From the NCBI GenBank assembly GCA_027036135.1, contig JALVSY010000007.1:562880-626879 (forward strand): a stretch of 64,000 nucleotides of DNA. The letters are read 5' to 3'. Below are positions 24,497-34,814 of the stretch, one piece after another (the stretch's first letter is position 1; each line of letters starts with the position of its first letter). The notes beneath the pieces are model-generated. The model was not told where the DNA came from. It ran no database searches and was given only the letters and a program-made list of their open reading frames with translations. This DNA is from Pyrodictiaceae archaeon (lineage in GTDB: Archaea > Thermoproteota > Thermoprotei_A > Sulfolobales > Pyrodictiaceae). The translations under genes were made by a program, and so were the position numbers.

Positions 24497-25252
24497 ATGA
24501 GTGTCGCGGGCTACGTCCTTGTCACTGGGTCTAGTAGGGGGATTGGTAGGGCTATTGCTCTACGGTTTGCCTCCGAGGGCTACGCGGTAGCCATTACTTA
24601 TCATGGTAGACGTGACTTGGCGGAGAAGGTGGCTGAGGAGGCTCGTAGGCGTGGAGCGCCCGACGTACTAGTACTGGGTCTCGATGTCGCGAGCCCGGAG
24701 AGCGTTGAGGAGGCTAGGAAGAGGGTCGAGGAGAAGTGGCCCTATCTCAACGTCCTCGTGAACAATGCTGGCATACTTCATGTAGGCTCGACGGAGGAGA
24801 CGAGCCTCGAGCAATGGGAACAAGTAATAAGGGTTAACCTAACCGGTGTATTCCTTGTGACCAAGACCTTTCTACCCCTCTTGAAGAAGGCGCCATGGGC
24901 TAGCATAGTCAACCTCGCCAGCATTGCTGGGCAGACAGGAAACATAGTAGCCTCAACAGCCTACGCCGCCTCAAAGGCTGGTGTAATAGGGTTCACGCGC
25001 CGACTAGCAGTAGAGCTAGCACCCCTAGGCATAAGAGTAAACGCGGTAGCACCGAGCTTCGTTGAGACGGACATGGTGAGAGACTTCATCGATACACCGG
25101 AGAAGAGGAGGAAGATAGAGGAGCTACACCCGCTCCGAATGATAATACAGCCAGAAGACGTAGCAGAGACCGTGTTCTTCCTAGCAACGCCGAGGTCACG
25201 GGCAATAACAGGCCAAGTGATAGGAATCAATGCCGGCAGACTAACCTGCTAA
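24497..25252 (+). CDS. Short-chain dehydrogenase/reductase, FabG-like
   Basis: NAD(P)-dependent oxidoreductase of 251 residues from ATG 24497 (GGGGTGG about 10 nt upstream). Classical SDR motifs: cofactor loop TGSSRGIGRAIA, NNAG (LVNNAGILH), Ser in NLASIAGQTG, catalytic Y-x-x-x-K in AYAASKAG, and the PSFVETDM loop. Arg after TYHG suggests NADP preference. It diverges from the PaREP1 gene with a shared TATA-containing gap. Substrate unknown; 3-oxoacyl reductase-type naming is by similarity only. Confidence 0.88.
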   Translation: MSVAGYVLVTGSSRGIGRAIALRFASEGYAVAITYHGRRDLAEKVAEEARRRGAPDVLVLGLDVASPESVEEARKRVEEKWPYLNVLVNNAGILHVGSTEETSLEQWEQVIRVNLTGVFLVTKTFLPLLKKAPWASIVNLASIAGQTGNIVASTAYAASKAGVIGFTRRLAVELAPLGIRVNAVAPSFVETDMVRDFIDTPEKRRKIEELHPLRMIIQPEDVAETVFFLATPRSRAITGQVIGINAGRLTC

Positions 25253-25291
25253 GCTGCTAAGGGAACATAAGAGGCTGTATCGGTAAACCCC

Positions 25292-25361
25292 GCCACACCT
25301 CACAGCCCTAGGGGCTCGGTCCCCGTAGGCCCTGGTGGCTCCTCACCCAGCTACTGTTTTT
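25292..25361 (+). ncRNA. Structured element, small RNA or terminator
   Basis: Between two convergent genes. GCCAC (25292-25296) pairs with GTGGC (25335-25339); inside, CCTAGGGG (25307-25314) pairs with CCCC-G-TAGG (25321-25329) around a CTCGGT loop. A T-run (25357-25361) follows on the plus strand. It could be the SDR terminator or a stable small RNA. Confidence 0.3.
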
Positions 25362-25399
25362 AGAAAGCATAGAGGGTGGAAGAAGTCTCCCCTCATGGA

Positions 25400-26017
25400 T
25401 TATTTCCTTGCTACTTCGTAGAGGAAGTACTCGTGTATTCTTGTATCGCTTGTTAGCTCTGGGTGAAACGTGGTTGCTAGCATGTTGCCCTGCCTAGCCA
25501 TTATTATTGCCTCGTCTAGCCTGGCCAGGGGCTCTGCTTCTCCCCATGTCTTGGTTATTGCTGGTGCTCGTATGAAGACCGCCCTGAAAGGCCCCTTGCC
25601 CACTGCTGGGATCTCTACGTCTATCTCAAAGCTCTCGCGCTGCCGGCCATAGTAGTTGCGCACAACCTCTATGTTCATTAGGCCTAGGAGTGGCTGCTTA
25701 GTCTCACCGACGCGTCTATCCCTAACACTCTTGGCTAGGAGTATTGCGCCGGCACAGACACCCATTACTGGGAGGCCATCCTCTATAGCTTCTCGTAGCT
25801 CTCCTAGTAGCCCTGTGTGCTCTGCTACAACACCTATCGTTGTACTCTCGCCGCCAGGTATTATGATAGCGTCTAGGCCTCTGAGCTGACTAGGCCTCTT
25901 AACAAACACAACGTCTATACTTGTCTCCCTCTTATCAACTACTTGCTTAAGCATATAGGCGTGTTCGTAGACCCCTCCCTGGAGAGCAAGTATACCGACG
26001 CGCACTGAGTTACTCAC
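25400..26017 (-). CDS. pdxT: Pyridoxal 5'-phosphate synthase glutaminase subunit
   Basis: Glutamine amidotransferase that feeds ammonia to PdxS for vitamin B6 synthesis. 205 residues with the class I triad: Cys in [10 protein letters not shown] near residue 83, and His-x-Glu in [10 protein letters not shown] near the C-terminus. The PGGESTT oxyanion-region motif and [13 protein letters not shown] start are diagnostic. It begins 8 bp inside the end of pdxS, a coupled operon. Confidence 0.95.
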   Translation of the reverse strand: MSNSVRVGILALQGGVYEHAYMLKQVVDKRETSIDVVFVKRPSQLRGLDAIIIPGGESTTIGVVAEHTGLLGELREAIEDGLPVMGVCAGAILLAKSVRDRRVGETKQPLLGLMNIEVVRNYYGRQRESFEIDVEIPAVGKGPFRAVFIRAPAITKTWGEAEPLARLDEAIIMARQGNMLATTFHPELTSDTRIHEYFLYEVARK

Positions 26018-27044
26018 CCCGGACTTGTAGTAGTTCCTCGGGCTTGAGCCTCTTGATATCTATCCCCATCATGCTCTTCTGCTCACTAATCATAGCCTGT
26101 GCCTCCGCAACGGTCTCCGGGTCATCCCACATACTGGTAGCGAGCACTATTGCCCTAGCCCTCTCCGCGGGATCCTTGCTCTTGAATATCCCCGACCCGA
26201 CAAAGACACCATCGGCTCCGAGCCACATCATTAGAGCGGCGTCAGCTGGTGTAGCAATACCTCCCGCAGCGAAGTTTACCACGGGGAGCCTACCAAGCCT
26301 TGCTGTTAGCTCTACCAGCTGGTACGGGACACCGTACTCGCGGGCCTTTCTCACCCTCTCCTCTGGGGTCATTGAGCGGAGGCTCCATATCTCCTGCATT
26401 ATTGCCTTCATGTGCCTAACAGCCTCAGCCACATTCCCGGTGCCAGCCTCTCCCTTAGTCCTTATCATTGCAGCGCCTTCGGTTATCCTGCGCAGCGCCT
26501 CTCCGAGGCTACGAGCCCCATTGACGAAGGGGATGCGGAATAGCCACTTATTGATATGGTGCTTCTCGTCGACTGGTGTCAAGACCTCGCTCTCATCAAT
26601 CATATCAACTCCAATAGTTTGGAGGATCAATGCCTCGTAGTAGTGCCCGATCCTCACCTTAGCCATAACAGGTATCGTGACAGTATCCATGACTGCCTGT
26701 ATAACCTTCACGTCAGCCATCCTAGCAACTCCACCCTGGACACGGACATCATAGGGAAGCTTGTCGAGAACCATAACCGAGGCAGCCCCAGCATCCTCGG
26801 CGATACTGGCTTGCTCGGTGTTCGTAACGTCCATGCACACCCCGCCCTTCTGGAACACTGGGAACCCGTATTTTACGCGGAGAGTACCCCTCTCTGGGAT
26901 AGTGATTCTCTCTGGTAGCTTCTCGGGGCCGTAGAGAAACCAGTCACCCTCCTCCCTGAGCCTATCAGCAGCCTCTGCTAAGCGGTAGAAGAAGTCGACA
27001 ATGTTGCTAAACCCGACCTCGTAGAGACGAACACTACTGGACAA
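26010..27044 (-). CDS. pdxS: Pyridoxal 5'-phosphate synthase lyase subunit
   Basis: (beta/alpha)8 enzyme building PLP from ribose 5-phosphate, glyceraldehyde 3-phosphate and ammonia. Clear family blocks: [60 protein letters not shown] (catalytic Lys) and [20 protein letters not shown]. The frame stays open to TTG 27074, but GGAGGTG lies inside that extension (27062-27068), so TTG 27044 is the better start. A TATA box (TTTATAATTT on the minus strand) is near 27120-27130. Confidence 0.93.
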   Translation of the reverse strand: MSSSVRLYEVGFSNIVDFFYRLAEAADRLREEGDWFLYGPEKLPERITIPERGTLRVKYGFPVFQKGGVCMDVTNTEQASIAEDAGAASVMVLDKLPYDVRVQGGVARMADVKVIQAVMDTVTIPVMAKVRIGHYYEALILQTIGVDMIDESEVLTPVDEKHHINKWLFRIPFVNGARSLGEALRRITEGAAMIRTKGEAGTGNVAEAVRHMKAIMQEIWSLRSMTPEERVRKAREYGVPYQLVELTARLGRLPVVNFAAGGIATPADAALMMWLGADGVFVGSGIFKSKDPAERARAIVLATSMWDDPETVAEAQAMISEQKSMMGIDIKRLKPEELLQVRGE

Positions 27045-27147
27045 ATAGCTATAAGAAGGTACACCTCCAGTCAAGTGGCCTCGCCAATAAATTGGTAATC
27101 TAGCAAGTTAGAACCAAATTATAAATTACGCGGCTCTTTACAGAGGA

Positions 27148-27169
27148 GCTATCTCGATCACGAGATAGC
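27148..27169. promoter_or_regulatory. Perfect 9-bp inverted repeat upstream of pdxS
   Basis: GCTATCTCG (27148-27156), spacer ATCA, CGAGATAGC (27161-27169). It lies just upstream of the pdxS TATA box and 18 bp after the end of the surface-protein gene. It could be an operator for pdxST or a terminator hairpin; no T-run follows. Confidence 0.5.
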
Positions 27170-27186
27170 GTTGATAGCAGGCACAG

Positions 27187-28362
27187 CTACTTGCGGAGAC
27201 CAATAGGAGTGGCATAATGTACATGTATATGAAGTTTTATTGGCTTAGCGACGAGTACTGAATGGTGTAAACACCTAAGTGGATCAATGGTGACGCTTAA
27301 CGGATAGTACGTGCATGCCCCTGCTCCGGGCCCGCCATAACATAGTTCGAGCAATAAGTATATAGTGGAGTTAGTGGGGCTTGTTTTTGAAGTCTCGAGC
27401 ATCACGTAACCGCTGGTATATCCCGGCGGAGGCGGGCCAAGGATAACCCAGTTAGTTGACACATTCTGCACTATACCATCGAGCACGACGAGTTTTCCCG
27501 ACGAGGCACCTGTAGCATTAAATAGCTCTAGCGAGGCATTTAGCCCACTCTGACTACTCATCTGAGAGAACACCAAGCGCCCCCAGGCAGTAGCATTGGT
27601 AGTATTTATGCCTATTACCGCGCCAGAGAATGTATAAGTGCTAGTATTTACGTAGAGATAGACACTATCAATACTTAACTGAATATAGGCTGAGAGAGAT
27701 ATTGGAAGCCATGACGAGAGATTATAACTCGTAGCATTGATTCCTACAAGGGCGTAATAGGTTCTACCTGGTACAATAGAGCCTGTCAAGTTCACTGCTA
27801 TATCGGTATAAGTTGGGTTCAAGTTTGTACTATTCACGGCGCCGTAGAAAATACCGGTCTCGGGATCGTAGAGCCCTAGGTACCAAGTATAATTCGCCAC
27901 AAATAAGGAAAAAGCCTTCATCCTAGCCTCAATGATAATGCTCTGTGCGGTTGTTGGTATAGTGACGCTTTGCACTATGAAAGCAGCGTCGCTGGTACCA
28001 TTAAGTGGGATATAGCCCTCGATTTGAACAACTCTTCCACTAGCGTCAATATCGCTGCTAGACCAGTTGCATGAGAGATAATTACCCGGTATACATAGCC
28101 AGTAGTCAGGGCTTGAGTAGAAGTCGGGGTTCTGGAGAAGCTGAAGCCTATTAGATGTAATCACGGTTACATTTGCGCTAGTCTCGTTGGAGCCAAGGAC
28201 AACAGTAACATTAGGTGTAGTGGGTGCTAGTAAGATGTGACTTGGCGCTATCGGTATCAAGTCCAGAGCTATGGGATAATGCAGTATGGTGTGAGCTATC
28301 GCAACAAGCTCGATAACTACAAGCCCTAGCAATACTATCGCTAATTCCCAGCGCTGCATCAA
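27187..28362 (-). CDS. Secreted/anchored surface protein with protease-like accessory domain
   Basis: 391 residues, N-terminal hydrophobic segment (about 6-28), then many N-x-S/T sites expected of an exported, glycosylated protein. Residues about 75-240 (LLQNPDFYSSPDYW, VQIEGYIPLNG, IDSVYLYV) match the order and spacing of the C-terminal domain of the subtilase at 5826-7682, including the N-P-x-F start and the D-x-V-Y-L end. The rest is beta-rich with no recognised fold. There is no clear C-terminal anchor. It may bind the cell surface or share a substrate with the protease. Confidence 0.65.
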   Translation of the reverse strand: MMQRWELAIVLLGLVVIELVAIAHTILHYPIALDLIPIAPSHILLAPTTPNVTVVLGSNETSANVTVITSNRLQLLQNPDFYSSPDYWLCIPGNYLSCNWSSSDIDASGRVVQIEGYIPLNGTSDAAFIVQSVTIPTTAQSIIIEARMKAFSLFVANYTWYLGLYDPETGIFYGAVNSTNLNPTYTDIAVNLTGSIVPGRTYYALVGINATSYNLSSWLPISLSAYIQLSIDSVYLYVNTSTYTFSGAVIGINTTNATAWGRLVFSQMSSQSGLNASLELFNATGASSGKLVVLDGIVQNVSTNWVILGPPPPGYTSGYVMLETSKTSPTNSTIYLLLELCYGGPGAGACTYYPLSVTIDPLRCLHHSVLVAKPIKLHIHVHYATPIGLRK

Positions 28363-28496
28363 GACAGCCCTCTCTTACCTAAAAACTCACTAAGAGATTT
28401 ACTCTAGGCATCAACGTATATTTCTTTAGGGGAATGAATCTCTTTCAGAGTTCATTATGAGAGAAGACCCTCTCACATTCACCGAAGGCACTAAGG

Positions 28497-28508
28497 GACA
28501 CATGTGTC
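28497..28508. promoter_or_regulatory. 12-bp palindrome in the gap upstream of the surface protein
   Basis: GACACATGTGTC is a perfect palindrome in the 193-bp gap between the CBS-RAM gene and the surface-protein gene. Possible regulator site; nothing else is recognisable in that gap beyond AT-rich promoter-like sequence near 28410-28440. Confidence 0.3.
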
Positions 28509-28555
28509 TCCATAAAAAGAACAGTATGTTAGAGACAAAACATCCTTGTTCGTAG

Positions 28556-29599
28556 CTATGTCTGTCTCTTTATCATTTCTGGCGTTGCTATTAGTGTTAG
28601 TGTGTCTCTTATCTCTCTCATTGAGCGTATGTGCTCTGTTACTATCCTTGCTAGCTCGTCAACGGTCTCGGCCTCTATCCTTGCTACTAGGTCGTATATT
28701 CCTGGCACTGATAGTATCTCGGTGACGTTCTCCACCTTTATGAGTCTCTCCGCTACTTCTTTCTCCCTTCCCGGCTCAACGTTCATGAGTACTAGTGCTA
28801 CTGCTCGTGGCTCGGTCTTCTCGAGTGCTTCTAGCGCTGTGAAGGCTAGGTCGGTTACCGTTACTACCTTGGCCGCTCTTGTCTCGGGATCCACGGCTAT
28901 TAGTCTCATTACCTCGTTTTCCTCCATTAGCTCCACCGCTGCTCTCGCATCAAAGCTTATGGGTACTCGTAGTGCTGCCTTCCTAGCATAGCTGCCTACC
29001 TTAGCATTGAGCGGGTCTTCTTCCCGTGTTAGGGCTTCTAGGAAGTCCCATTCGCGTAGCACCTTGAGCTCTTCGCCTTCGCGTATGAAGACCTCTGTTA
29101 CGCCGTTAGCCTCCATGGCCTTGGCGGCTGCTAGTAGCGTTGCATCGCTTGGCAGTATCACTGGGTTCCTCGCCCTAGCCTCTATCATTGATACCCCGAA
29201 CGGTATCTGCTTCCATAGCTTGAACGCGATGTGCCTCGGCTCCACTACGCCCTGTATCTTGTTGCGGTAATCAACTACTGGTAGGAAGCGTACGCTCTCC
29301 TTCTTCATTGCACGGAGTGCTTCCTCCACAGTGTCATCGATCCTTATTACTACGGGGTCTGTGACCGCGTACTCTGCCAGCGTTGTCTTATCAAGGTTTA
29401 CTCCCTCGGCTATAGCCTTTACTAGTCTACGGAAGCTTAGTACTAGTGCTGGTCTTCTCTCAGCATCAGTTGTTACTACTCCGAGTAGCTTGTTTGCTAG
29501 CATCACCTCTGCTGCTTTCCGTAGCGTCTGGTCAGCAGCCATGAGTGGGAGGTGCTTAGCCTCCATCACGTCTTTTACGAGGAGCGCCACTGGTCTCAC
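28556..29599 (-). CDS. CBS-domain protein with C-terminal Lrp/AsnC-type RAM domain
   Basis: 347 residues. Four CBS repeats fill about 1-260 (for example VKDVMEAKHLPLMAADQTLR, EYAVTDPVVIRIDDTVEEAL, RARNPVILPSDATLLAAA), which normally bind adenine nucleotides. The last 80 residues (ALVLMNVEPGREKEVAERLI, then VTEILSVPGIYDLVARIEA) have the ligand-binding RAM fold of Lrp regulators without a helix-turn-helix. The combination suggests an energy- and amino-acid-sensing regulator that works through a protein partner. A 122-bp gap separates it from the divergent ArsA-like gene. Confidence 0.82.
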   Translation of the reverse strand: MRPVALLVKDVMEAKHLPLMAADQTLRKAAEVMLANKLLGVVTTDAERRPALVLSFRRLVKAIAEGVNLDKTTLAEYAVTDPVVIRIDDTVEEALRAMKKESVRFLPVVDYRNKIQGVVEPRHIAFKLWKQIPFGVSMIEARARNPVILPSDATLLAAAKAMEANGVTEVFIREGEELKVLREWDFLEALTREEDPLNAKVGSYARKAALRVPISFDARAAVELMEENEVMRLIAVDPETRAAKVVTVTDLAFTALEALEKTEPRAVALVLMNVEPGREKEVAERLIKVENVTEILSVPGIYDLVARIEAETVDELARIVTEHIRSMREIRDTLTLIATPEMIKRQT

Positions 29600-29721
29600 C
29601 CGTGTAGAACTAGTTTAGAGAAACTTAGTATAGGGAGCTGCTTCTACAAAAACCTTGCCCACTTCACTTCCTCGAGGAAAACAATAATGATAAATAAATC
29701 CTTGATTAATATAGTAGCCGC

Positions 29722-30699
29722 TTGGTAGCGATAGAACACCAAACAACCCTTTACCGGGAAAGGCTAAGGCCTCCTGGAGGGAGACGGGGCACGACAGGAA
29801 CAATCCTCCTAAGCGTGTGGGGTAAGGGAGGAGTAGGTAAATCAACAATAGCGGCTGCACTGGCCTCGCTAGTAAGGCAGAGCTATCAAAGAGTAGTATT
29901 AGTCTCAACGGATCCTACTCCCTCAGCTCGGCAACTCCTATGCAAAGACAACGAGTGCGGAGGCATAGAGGTCAGGGAACTATGCGAGAACGAGGTCAAG
30001 CGACTCTGGGTCAAGCGATTCGGGGACGAGGTCTACGAAGTAATATCCTCCTTTCTCCCAGTCGAGCGCTGGATAATAGACTACGTGGCCGGTGCCCCGG
30101 GGATAAGCGACCAATTCATGCTCTACTACATCTACGAGCTAGCCAGGAGCAACAACTACGACGCCATAGTATGGGATACCGTGGCGGCAGGCGCTAGCCT
30201 CCGCCTACTACGCCTAGAGAAAGAGTTCTACACCCACATGGGTGACGCTGCACGCCTCTATCTCCGGGTCCGCTCAGCCCTCGAGAAGCTAAGGAGAGGG
30301 AAGAGAGACCCCCTGGAACTAATAAACTCGTGGAGAGAGCTAGCAGAGAACATACTCTCCATGCTCTCATCGAGTTCTCATAGAGCTGTTATTGTCTCCG
30401 AGCCCTCAAGGCTCTCGCTAGCAGTCACCAAGAGCATCCTGGGAGAGCTGAGACTACACGGCATAGAGCCAAGGTTACTGGTAGCGAACAAGCTTGTTGA
30501 GGAGAACCCTTGCCCAGGCTGCAGCCTCGTAGAAGACGTGGTGCGCGAGACACAAGAGCATCTATTGGGCATCGAGGAGCTAGGTCTGAGCGCTGTACAC
30601 GTCCCCTATGTGCCGGGCGAGCCTAGGGAAAGAGTCGAGAAAGTAGCGAGGATATTAGAGAAAGAAGGCGTTCTCAGGAGGCTTGGGCTACTTCCCTAG
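29722..30699 (+). CDS. ArsA/Get3/MinD-like deviant Walker ATPase
   Basis: 325 residues with the deviant P-loop GKGGVGKST near residue 38, switch-I-like [12 protein letters not shown] and Walker [13 protein letters not shown]. The arrangement resembles ArsA/Get3 (D-P followed by switch I), and CPGC in [12 protein letters not shown] could bind zinc. In archaea such ATPases are linked to tail-anchored protein targeting or unknown roles. TATA-like ATTAATATAG lies about 20 bp before TTG 29722, suggesting a leaderless message. Its last 12 bp overlap the end of the convergent ppsA. Confidence 0.8.
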   Translation: MVAIEHQTTLYRERLRPPGGRRGTTGTILLSVWGKGGVGKSTIAAALASLVRQSYQRVVLVSTDPTPSARQLLCKDNECGGIEVRELCENEVKRLWVKRFGDEVYEVISSFLPVERWIIDYVAGAPGISDQFMLYYIYELARSNNYDAIVWDTVAAGASLRLLRLEKEFYTHMGDAARLYLRVRSALEKLRRGKRDPLELINSWRELAENILSMLSSSSHRAVIVSEPSRLSLAVTKSILGELRLHGIEPRLLVANKLVEENPCPGCSLVEDVVRETQEHLLGIEELGLSAVHVPYVPGEPRERVEKVARILEKEGVLRRLGLLP

Positions 30700-33075
30700 C
30701 TTCTCTAGTAGCTTCTCGAGCCTCTCTAGCCTCTTAAGCATGACCTTCCTCTCTATGCTTGCTACGAGCCTCCTAGTCGCTATCACGGCGTCCGGGTTCA
30801 CGCTAATGCTATCGATGCCCGCCTCAACGAGGAACTCCACTATCTCCGGGTAGACGCTGGGCGCCTGCCCACATATCGAGACTGTCCTGCCGTGGCGGTG
30901 AGCACCCTCTATTAGCATCTTTATTGCCCGTAGCACTGCTGGGTCGCGTTCATCGAAGTACCCCATCTCCGCTAATAGCTGGGAGTCGCGATCAACTCCT
31001 AGGACTAGCTGGGTTAGGTCATTGCTGCCTATGCTGAAGCCGTCCACTAGCTTTGAGAACTCGTCCACGAGCAATACCACGCTGGGAACCTCGGCCATTA
31101 TCCATACCTTGAAGTCCTTGCCCCTACCTAGATCCTCCTCGTTCATAATGCCTAGGACCTTCTCTACCTCCCAGGTGGTTCTCACGAAGGGCAGCATTAC
31201 CCAGACGTTCTTCAGCCCCATCTCCTCCCTTACTTTCTTGATTGCTCTTACTTCTAGGCGGAAAGCCTTCTCATACATCGGGTGAATGTAGCGCGATACT
31301 CCCCTCCAGCCCAGCATTGGGTTACGCTCTTCTGGCTCATACTTCTCTCCTCCCCTGAGGCCTCGGTACTCGTTTGTCTTGAAGTCGCTGAACCTCACTA
31401 CAACTGGTCTCGGATAGATAGCGCTCGCTACTTTCGCTATGCCCTCTGCTAGCTTGTTTACAAAGAAGTCTGGCTTACCCTCGGCTATGAGGTAGAGTGG
31501 GTGATAGCCTATCCAGTCGCTTAGTATGAACTCTATCCTCATTAAGCCTATGCCGTCGAACGGGAGGTCGACGTACTTGTCTATGGCCTCGGGCTGGCCA
31601 AGGTTCATGTATATCTTGGTAGCTGTTACTGGGTATAGCTCCCTCATAGCCTCTGGCGCTATTGCCCCGGTGGTAGCTTCTTCCTTCTTCTTTACTATCT
31701 CCACTTTGCCTTCGTAGACAACACCCCTACTACCATCAACGGTTACCAGCATGCCGTTCCTTATCGTTGTCGTAGCGTCCCCTGTCCCAACAACAGCTGG
31801 TATCCCTAGCTCGCGTGAGACTATGGCAGCGTGGCTAGTCATACCGCCCTCATCGGTCACTATCGCGGCAGCCTTCTTCATCAATGGCACCCAGTCCGGG
31901 TCAGTCATGCGCGTGACGAGTACGTCTCCTTCGCGGAACTCCTCTGCCTCAGGGCTATGCGGGTCAAGGATTACCCTTGCAACACCGGTCGCTACACCGG
32001 GGCTCGCTGGGAGACCAGTGACGAGTATCTTTAGGCCCTCTGTTGGCTTCTCCTCCTCCTTGACCTTCTCTGGCTTCCTCCTACTCCACACCGTCTCGTA
32101 CCTAGCTTGGACTATGAAGATGTTGTTCGGCGCTGGTATGTCTTTGTCTATCGCCCACTCTATGTCCATTGGGTGGTTGTAGTGGTTCTCTATCATTACC
32201 CCGTACTTTGCCAGCTCCTTTGCCTCCTCATCACTTAAGCTAGGCTCTAGGGCCTTCTCCTTGGGCAACTCGACCACTATGTTCTGGCCGGACTCCGGGT
32301 CATAGGTTATCATTATGTGCTTCGGGTTGATCCTCTTCTCGATAATCTCTAGGGTCTTCTTATCAACTATGAACTCGTCGGGCGTCACCTTGCCCCCTGC
32401 GACGGCCTCGCCTAGGCCCCATGCCGACTCTATGACTACTACGCTCCTATCGCCGGTTGCGGGATGTAGGGTGAACATTACTCCCGCTGAGCGCGCATTA
32501 ACCATTTTCTGGACAACAACGGCCATGTAGGCCCTGAAGTGATCTATGCCCATCTGTGTCCTATAGAATATTGCTCTTGGGGTGAATACGCTAGCCCAGC
32601 AAGCCTTTACACGCTCGACAACGCTATCCTCGCCCCTAACGTTTAGATAAGTGTCTTGTTGCCCAGCGAAGCTTGCCTCTGGGAGATCTTCTGAGACTGC
32701 ACTGCTACGCACAGCCACGAGCGGATCCTTAACACCTATCTTCTTCGATAACTCTCGGTAAGCTCTCCGAATAGCATCCTCTATGTCCACTGGCATCGGC
32801 GTGTCCATTATTAGGCGCCGGATCTCGTTACTAACCCTCTCGAGCTCGGCTGTGTTATTCACGTTGAGGGCTTTGAGGAGCTTTTCTATCTTAGCCCTTA
32901 GCCCGCTACTCTCTATGAACCTCTTATACGCCTCGGAGGTAACGACGAAGCCTGGTGGAACTGGTACACCTGCTGACACTAGCTCGCCTAGGTTTGCTCC
33001 CTTGCCTCCTGCAAGGGCCGTATCCTTGGCTCTTAGCTCTTCTATCCATATAATTAGGGGAGGATTATTCGACAA
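30688..33075 (-). CDS. ppsA: Phosphoenolpyruvate synthase
   Basis: Converts pyruvate, ATP and water to PEP, AMP and phosphate, feeding gluconeogenesis. 795 residues, the normal length. Order: ATP-grasp domain ([40 protein letters not shown]), swivelling phospho-His domain ([20 protein letters not shown] with His near 415), and PEP-binding barrel ([42 protein letters not shown] with catalytic Cys). TATA-like TATAAACACTTTTAT on the minus strand lies near 33112-33128. Divergent from RuBisCO. Confidence 0.96.
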   Translation of the reverse strand: MSNNPPLIIWIEELRAKDTALAGGKGANLGELVSAGVPVPPGFVVTSEAYKRFIESSGLRAKIEKLLKALNVNNTAELERVSNEIRRLIMDTPMPVDIEDAIRRAYRELSKKIGVKDPLVAVRSSAVSEDLPEASFAGQQDTYLNVRGEDSVVERVKACWASVFTPRAIFYRTQMGIDHFRAYMAVVVQKMVNARSAGVMFTLHPATGDRSVVVIESAWGLGEAVAGGKVTPDEFIVDKKTLEIIEKRINPKHIMITYDPESGQNIVVELPKEKALEPSLSDEEAKELAKYGVMIENHYNHPMDIEWAIDKDIPAPNNIFIVQARYETVWSRRKPEKVKEEEKPTEGLKILVTGLPASPGVATGVARVILDPHSPEAEEFREGDVLVTRMTDPDWVPLMKKAAAIVTDEGGMTSHAAIVSRELGIPAVVGTGDATTTIRNGMLVTVDGSRGVVYEGKVEIVKKKEEATTGAIAPEAMRELYPVTATKIYMNLGQPEAIDKYVDLPFDGIGLMRIEFILSDWIGYHPLYLIAEGKPDFFVNKLAEGIAKVASAIYPRPVVVRFSDFKTNEYRGLRGGEKYEPEERNPMLGWRGVSRYIHPMYEKAFRLEVRAIKKVREEMGLKNVWVMLPFVRTTWEVEKVLGIMNEEDLGRGKDFKVWIMAEVPSVVLLVDEFSKLVDGFSIGSNDLTQLVLGVDRDSQLLAEMGYFDERDPAVLRAIKMLIEGAHRHGRTVSICGQAPSVYPEIVEFLVEAGIDSISVNPDAVIATRRLVASIERKVMLKRLERLEKLLEKLGK

Positions 33076-33129
33076 AGATAACCCGCGCTAAGCCACTCTG
33101 CCTTGTCTGGATAAAAGTGTTTATACGGC

Positions 33130-33159
33130 AATAGTCGATTAGGAGGTTCTACGACTATT
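33130..33159. promoter_or_regulatory. Inverted repeat between ppsA and rbcL
   Basis: AATAGTCG (33130-33137) and CGACTATT (33152-33159) are a perfect 8-bp inverted repeat around a 14-nt loop that contains AGGAGGT. It sits in the divergent gap 12-40 bp upstream of the ppsA TATA region. It may be an operator acting on one or both carbon genes, or a leader hairpin. Confidence 0.4.
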
Positions 33160-33309
33160 CGGCGATAAGCTTCTTGATAGCAACTAGTCAGTGGTAACCA
33201 AAACATTTAGCTAGCAAAACAAGAGGAAAGCGACGACCTTAAAGCAGGAGCTAATCTCTACCTAACAACAGCAGCCCAGCCAGAAACCAATAACTAGCTA
33301 AGAAAAGGG

Positions 33310-34647
33310 TTGATAGTCTTGACCAGTTTTGAGCCTTATCACGCCTTCGTGGACGAGTCCTTTAAACCAAGCCCCGAGGAGCACATCATAGTTACTTATC
33401 GCGCAATCCCTGCTCCCGGCTTCACAGCCAAGGACGTGGCCGGGGCCATAGCTGCTGAGAGCAGTGTCGGTACCTGGACAACACTATATGAGTGGTATTC
33501 GCGGGAGAGAGTTGAGAGGCTCAAGGGCAGGGCTTACGAGATAAGAGATCTCGGCGACGGTAGCTACTTGATAAGGGTAGCCTATCCCGTCGAGTTATTT
33601 GAGGAGGGAAACATACCTGGGTTCATAGCATCGGTGGCGGGCAACGTCTATGGCATGAAGAGGATCAAGAAGCTAAGAGTAGAGGATATCTACCTGCCCA
33701 AGAACTTCCTAGAGCGTTTCAAAGGCCCCTTCCGAGGGCTTCCCGGCGTCCGCGAGATTTTCCGCGTATATGACCGCCCAATAGTCGGTACAGTCCCCAA
33801 GCCCAAGGTGGGGTACTCACCCGAGGAGGCGGAGAAGATAGCATACGAGATACTCGTGGGTGGAATGGATTACATAAAGGACGACGAGAACCTAACAAGC
33901 CCCAGCTATTGCCGCTTCGAGGCCAGGGCAAGGGCCATCATGAGGGCTATAGACCGTGCCGAGAAGGAGACCGGGGAGCGCAAAGCCTGGTTCGCTAACA
34001 TTACTAGCGATGTACGCGAGATGGAGAAGAGGCTCAAACTAGTAGCAGACTACGGCAACCCATACGTAATGGTTGACGTCGTCATAGCTGGGTGGAGTAC
34101 CCTCAGCTACATAAGAGACCTAGCAGAGGAACACGGCCTAGCAATACACGGGCACCGGGCATTCCACGCAGCCTTCACAAGGGACCCGTACCACGGCATG
34201 TCTATGTTCGTACTAGCCAAGTTGATGAGGATAATAGGCATAGACCAGCTCCACATAGGGGTACCAGGCGTGGGCAAAATGGAGGCCAAGACAATAGAGG
34301 TACTAAGCAATGCAGCCGTACTGAGAGAGAAGGAGTTCAAGCCCCTAGAGGGAGACAATATCCGCCTACCACAGAGCTTCCATCACATAAAGCCCGGGGT
34401 CCCCGTCTCCTCTGGAGGCCTCCATCCAGGAAACCTACCCGAGGTAATCAAGGCCCTCGGAGTAGACCTAGTCATACAGGTAGGGGGAGGAGTACTAGGC
34501 CACCCAGACGGGCCACGAGCAGGAGCAGCAGCAGTAAGACAATCAATAGAGGCAACACTCAAGGGAATAAGCCTAGAAGAATACGCAGAAACCCACAAGG
34601 AGCTCAAACGAGCACTAGAGAAATGGGGCAGAGCGAAACCAGCCTAG
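33310..34647 (+). CDS. rbcL: Form III ribulose-1,5-bisphosphate carboxylase/oxygenase
   Basis: Archaeal RuBisCO that carboxylates ribulose 1,5-bisphosphate derived from AMP/nucleoside breakdown. 445 residues. The activation/metal site GGMDYIKDDENLTSP is intact (carbamylated Lys190, Asp192, Glu193). HGHRAFHAAFTRDP, loop-6-like HIGVPGVGKMEAKT with its Lys, SSGGLHPGNLPEVI and QVGGGVLGHPDGP complete the active site. Start TTG 33310, with another TTG three codons later. AMP phosphorylase and R15P isomerase, its usual partners, are not in the window. Confidence 0.95.
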   Translation: MIVLTSFEPYHAFVDESFKPSPEEHIIVTYRAIPAPGFTAKDVAGAIAAESSVGTWTTLYEWYSRERVERLKGRAYEIRDLGDGSYLIRVAYPVELFEEGNIPGFIASVAGNVYGMKRIKKLRVEDIYLPKNFLERFKGPFRGLPGVREIFRVYDRPIVGTVPKPKVGYSPEEAEKIAYEILVGGMDYIKDDENLTSPSYCRFEARARAIMRAIDRAEKETGERKAWFANITSDVREMEKRLKLVADYGNPYVMVDVVIAGWSTLSYIRDLAEEHGLAIHGHRAFHAAFTRDPYHGMSMFVLAKLMRIIGIDQLHIGVPGVGKMEAKTIEVLSNAAVLREKEFKPLEGDNIRLPQSFHHIKPGVPVSSGGLHPGNLPEVIKALGVDLVIQVGGGVLGHPDGPRAGAAAVRQSIEATLKGISLEEYAETHKELKRALEKWGRAKPA

Positions 34648-34814
34648 GCCTAGCTTTTTATCTTGGCTTATTCCTATGTAGTTGCCAAGGCCGGTCTCTC
34701 CATCGTGTAGCACTCGTAGTCTAGTTAGTAACAACGCTAATAACTGGATTAGGATAACCGTCATTATTAGGTGAAGCCCGCTAGAATACATGGATATTCA
34801 TGTTTGGTTTTTAG

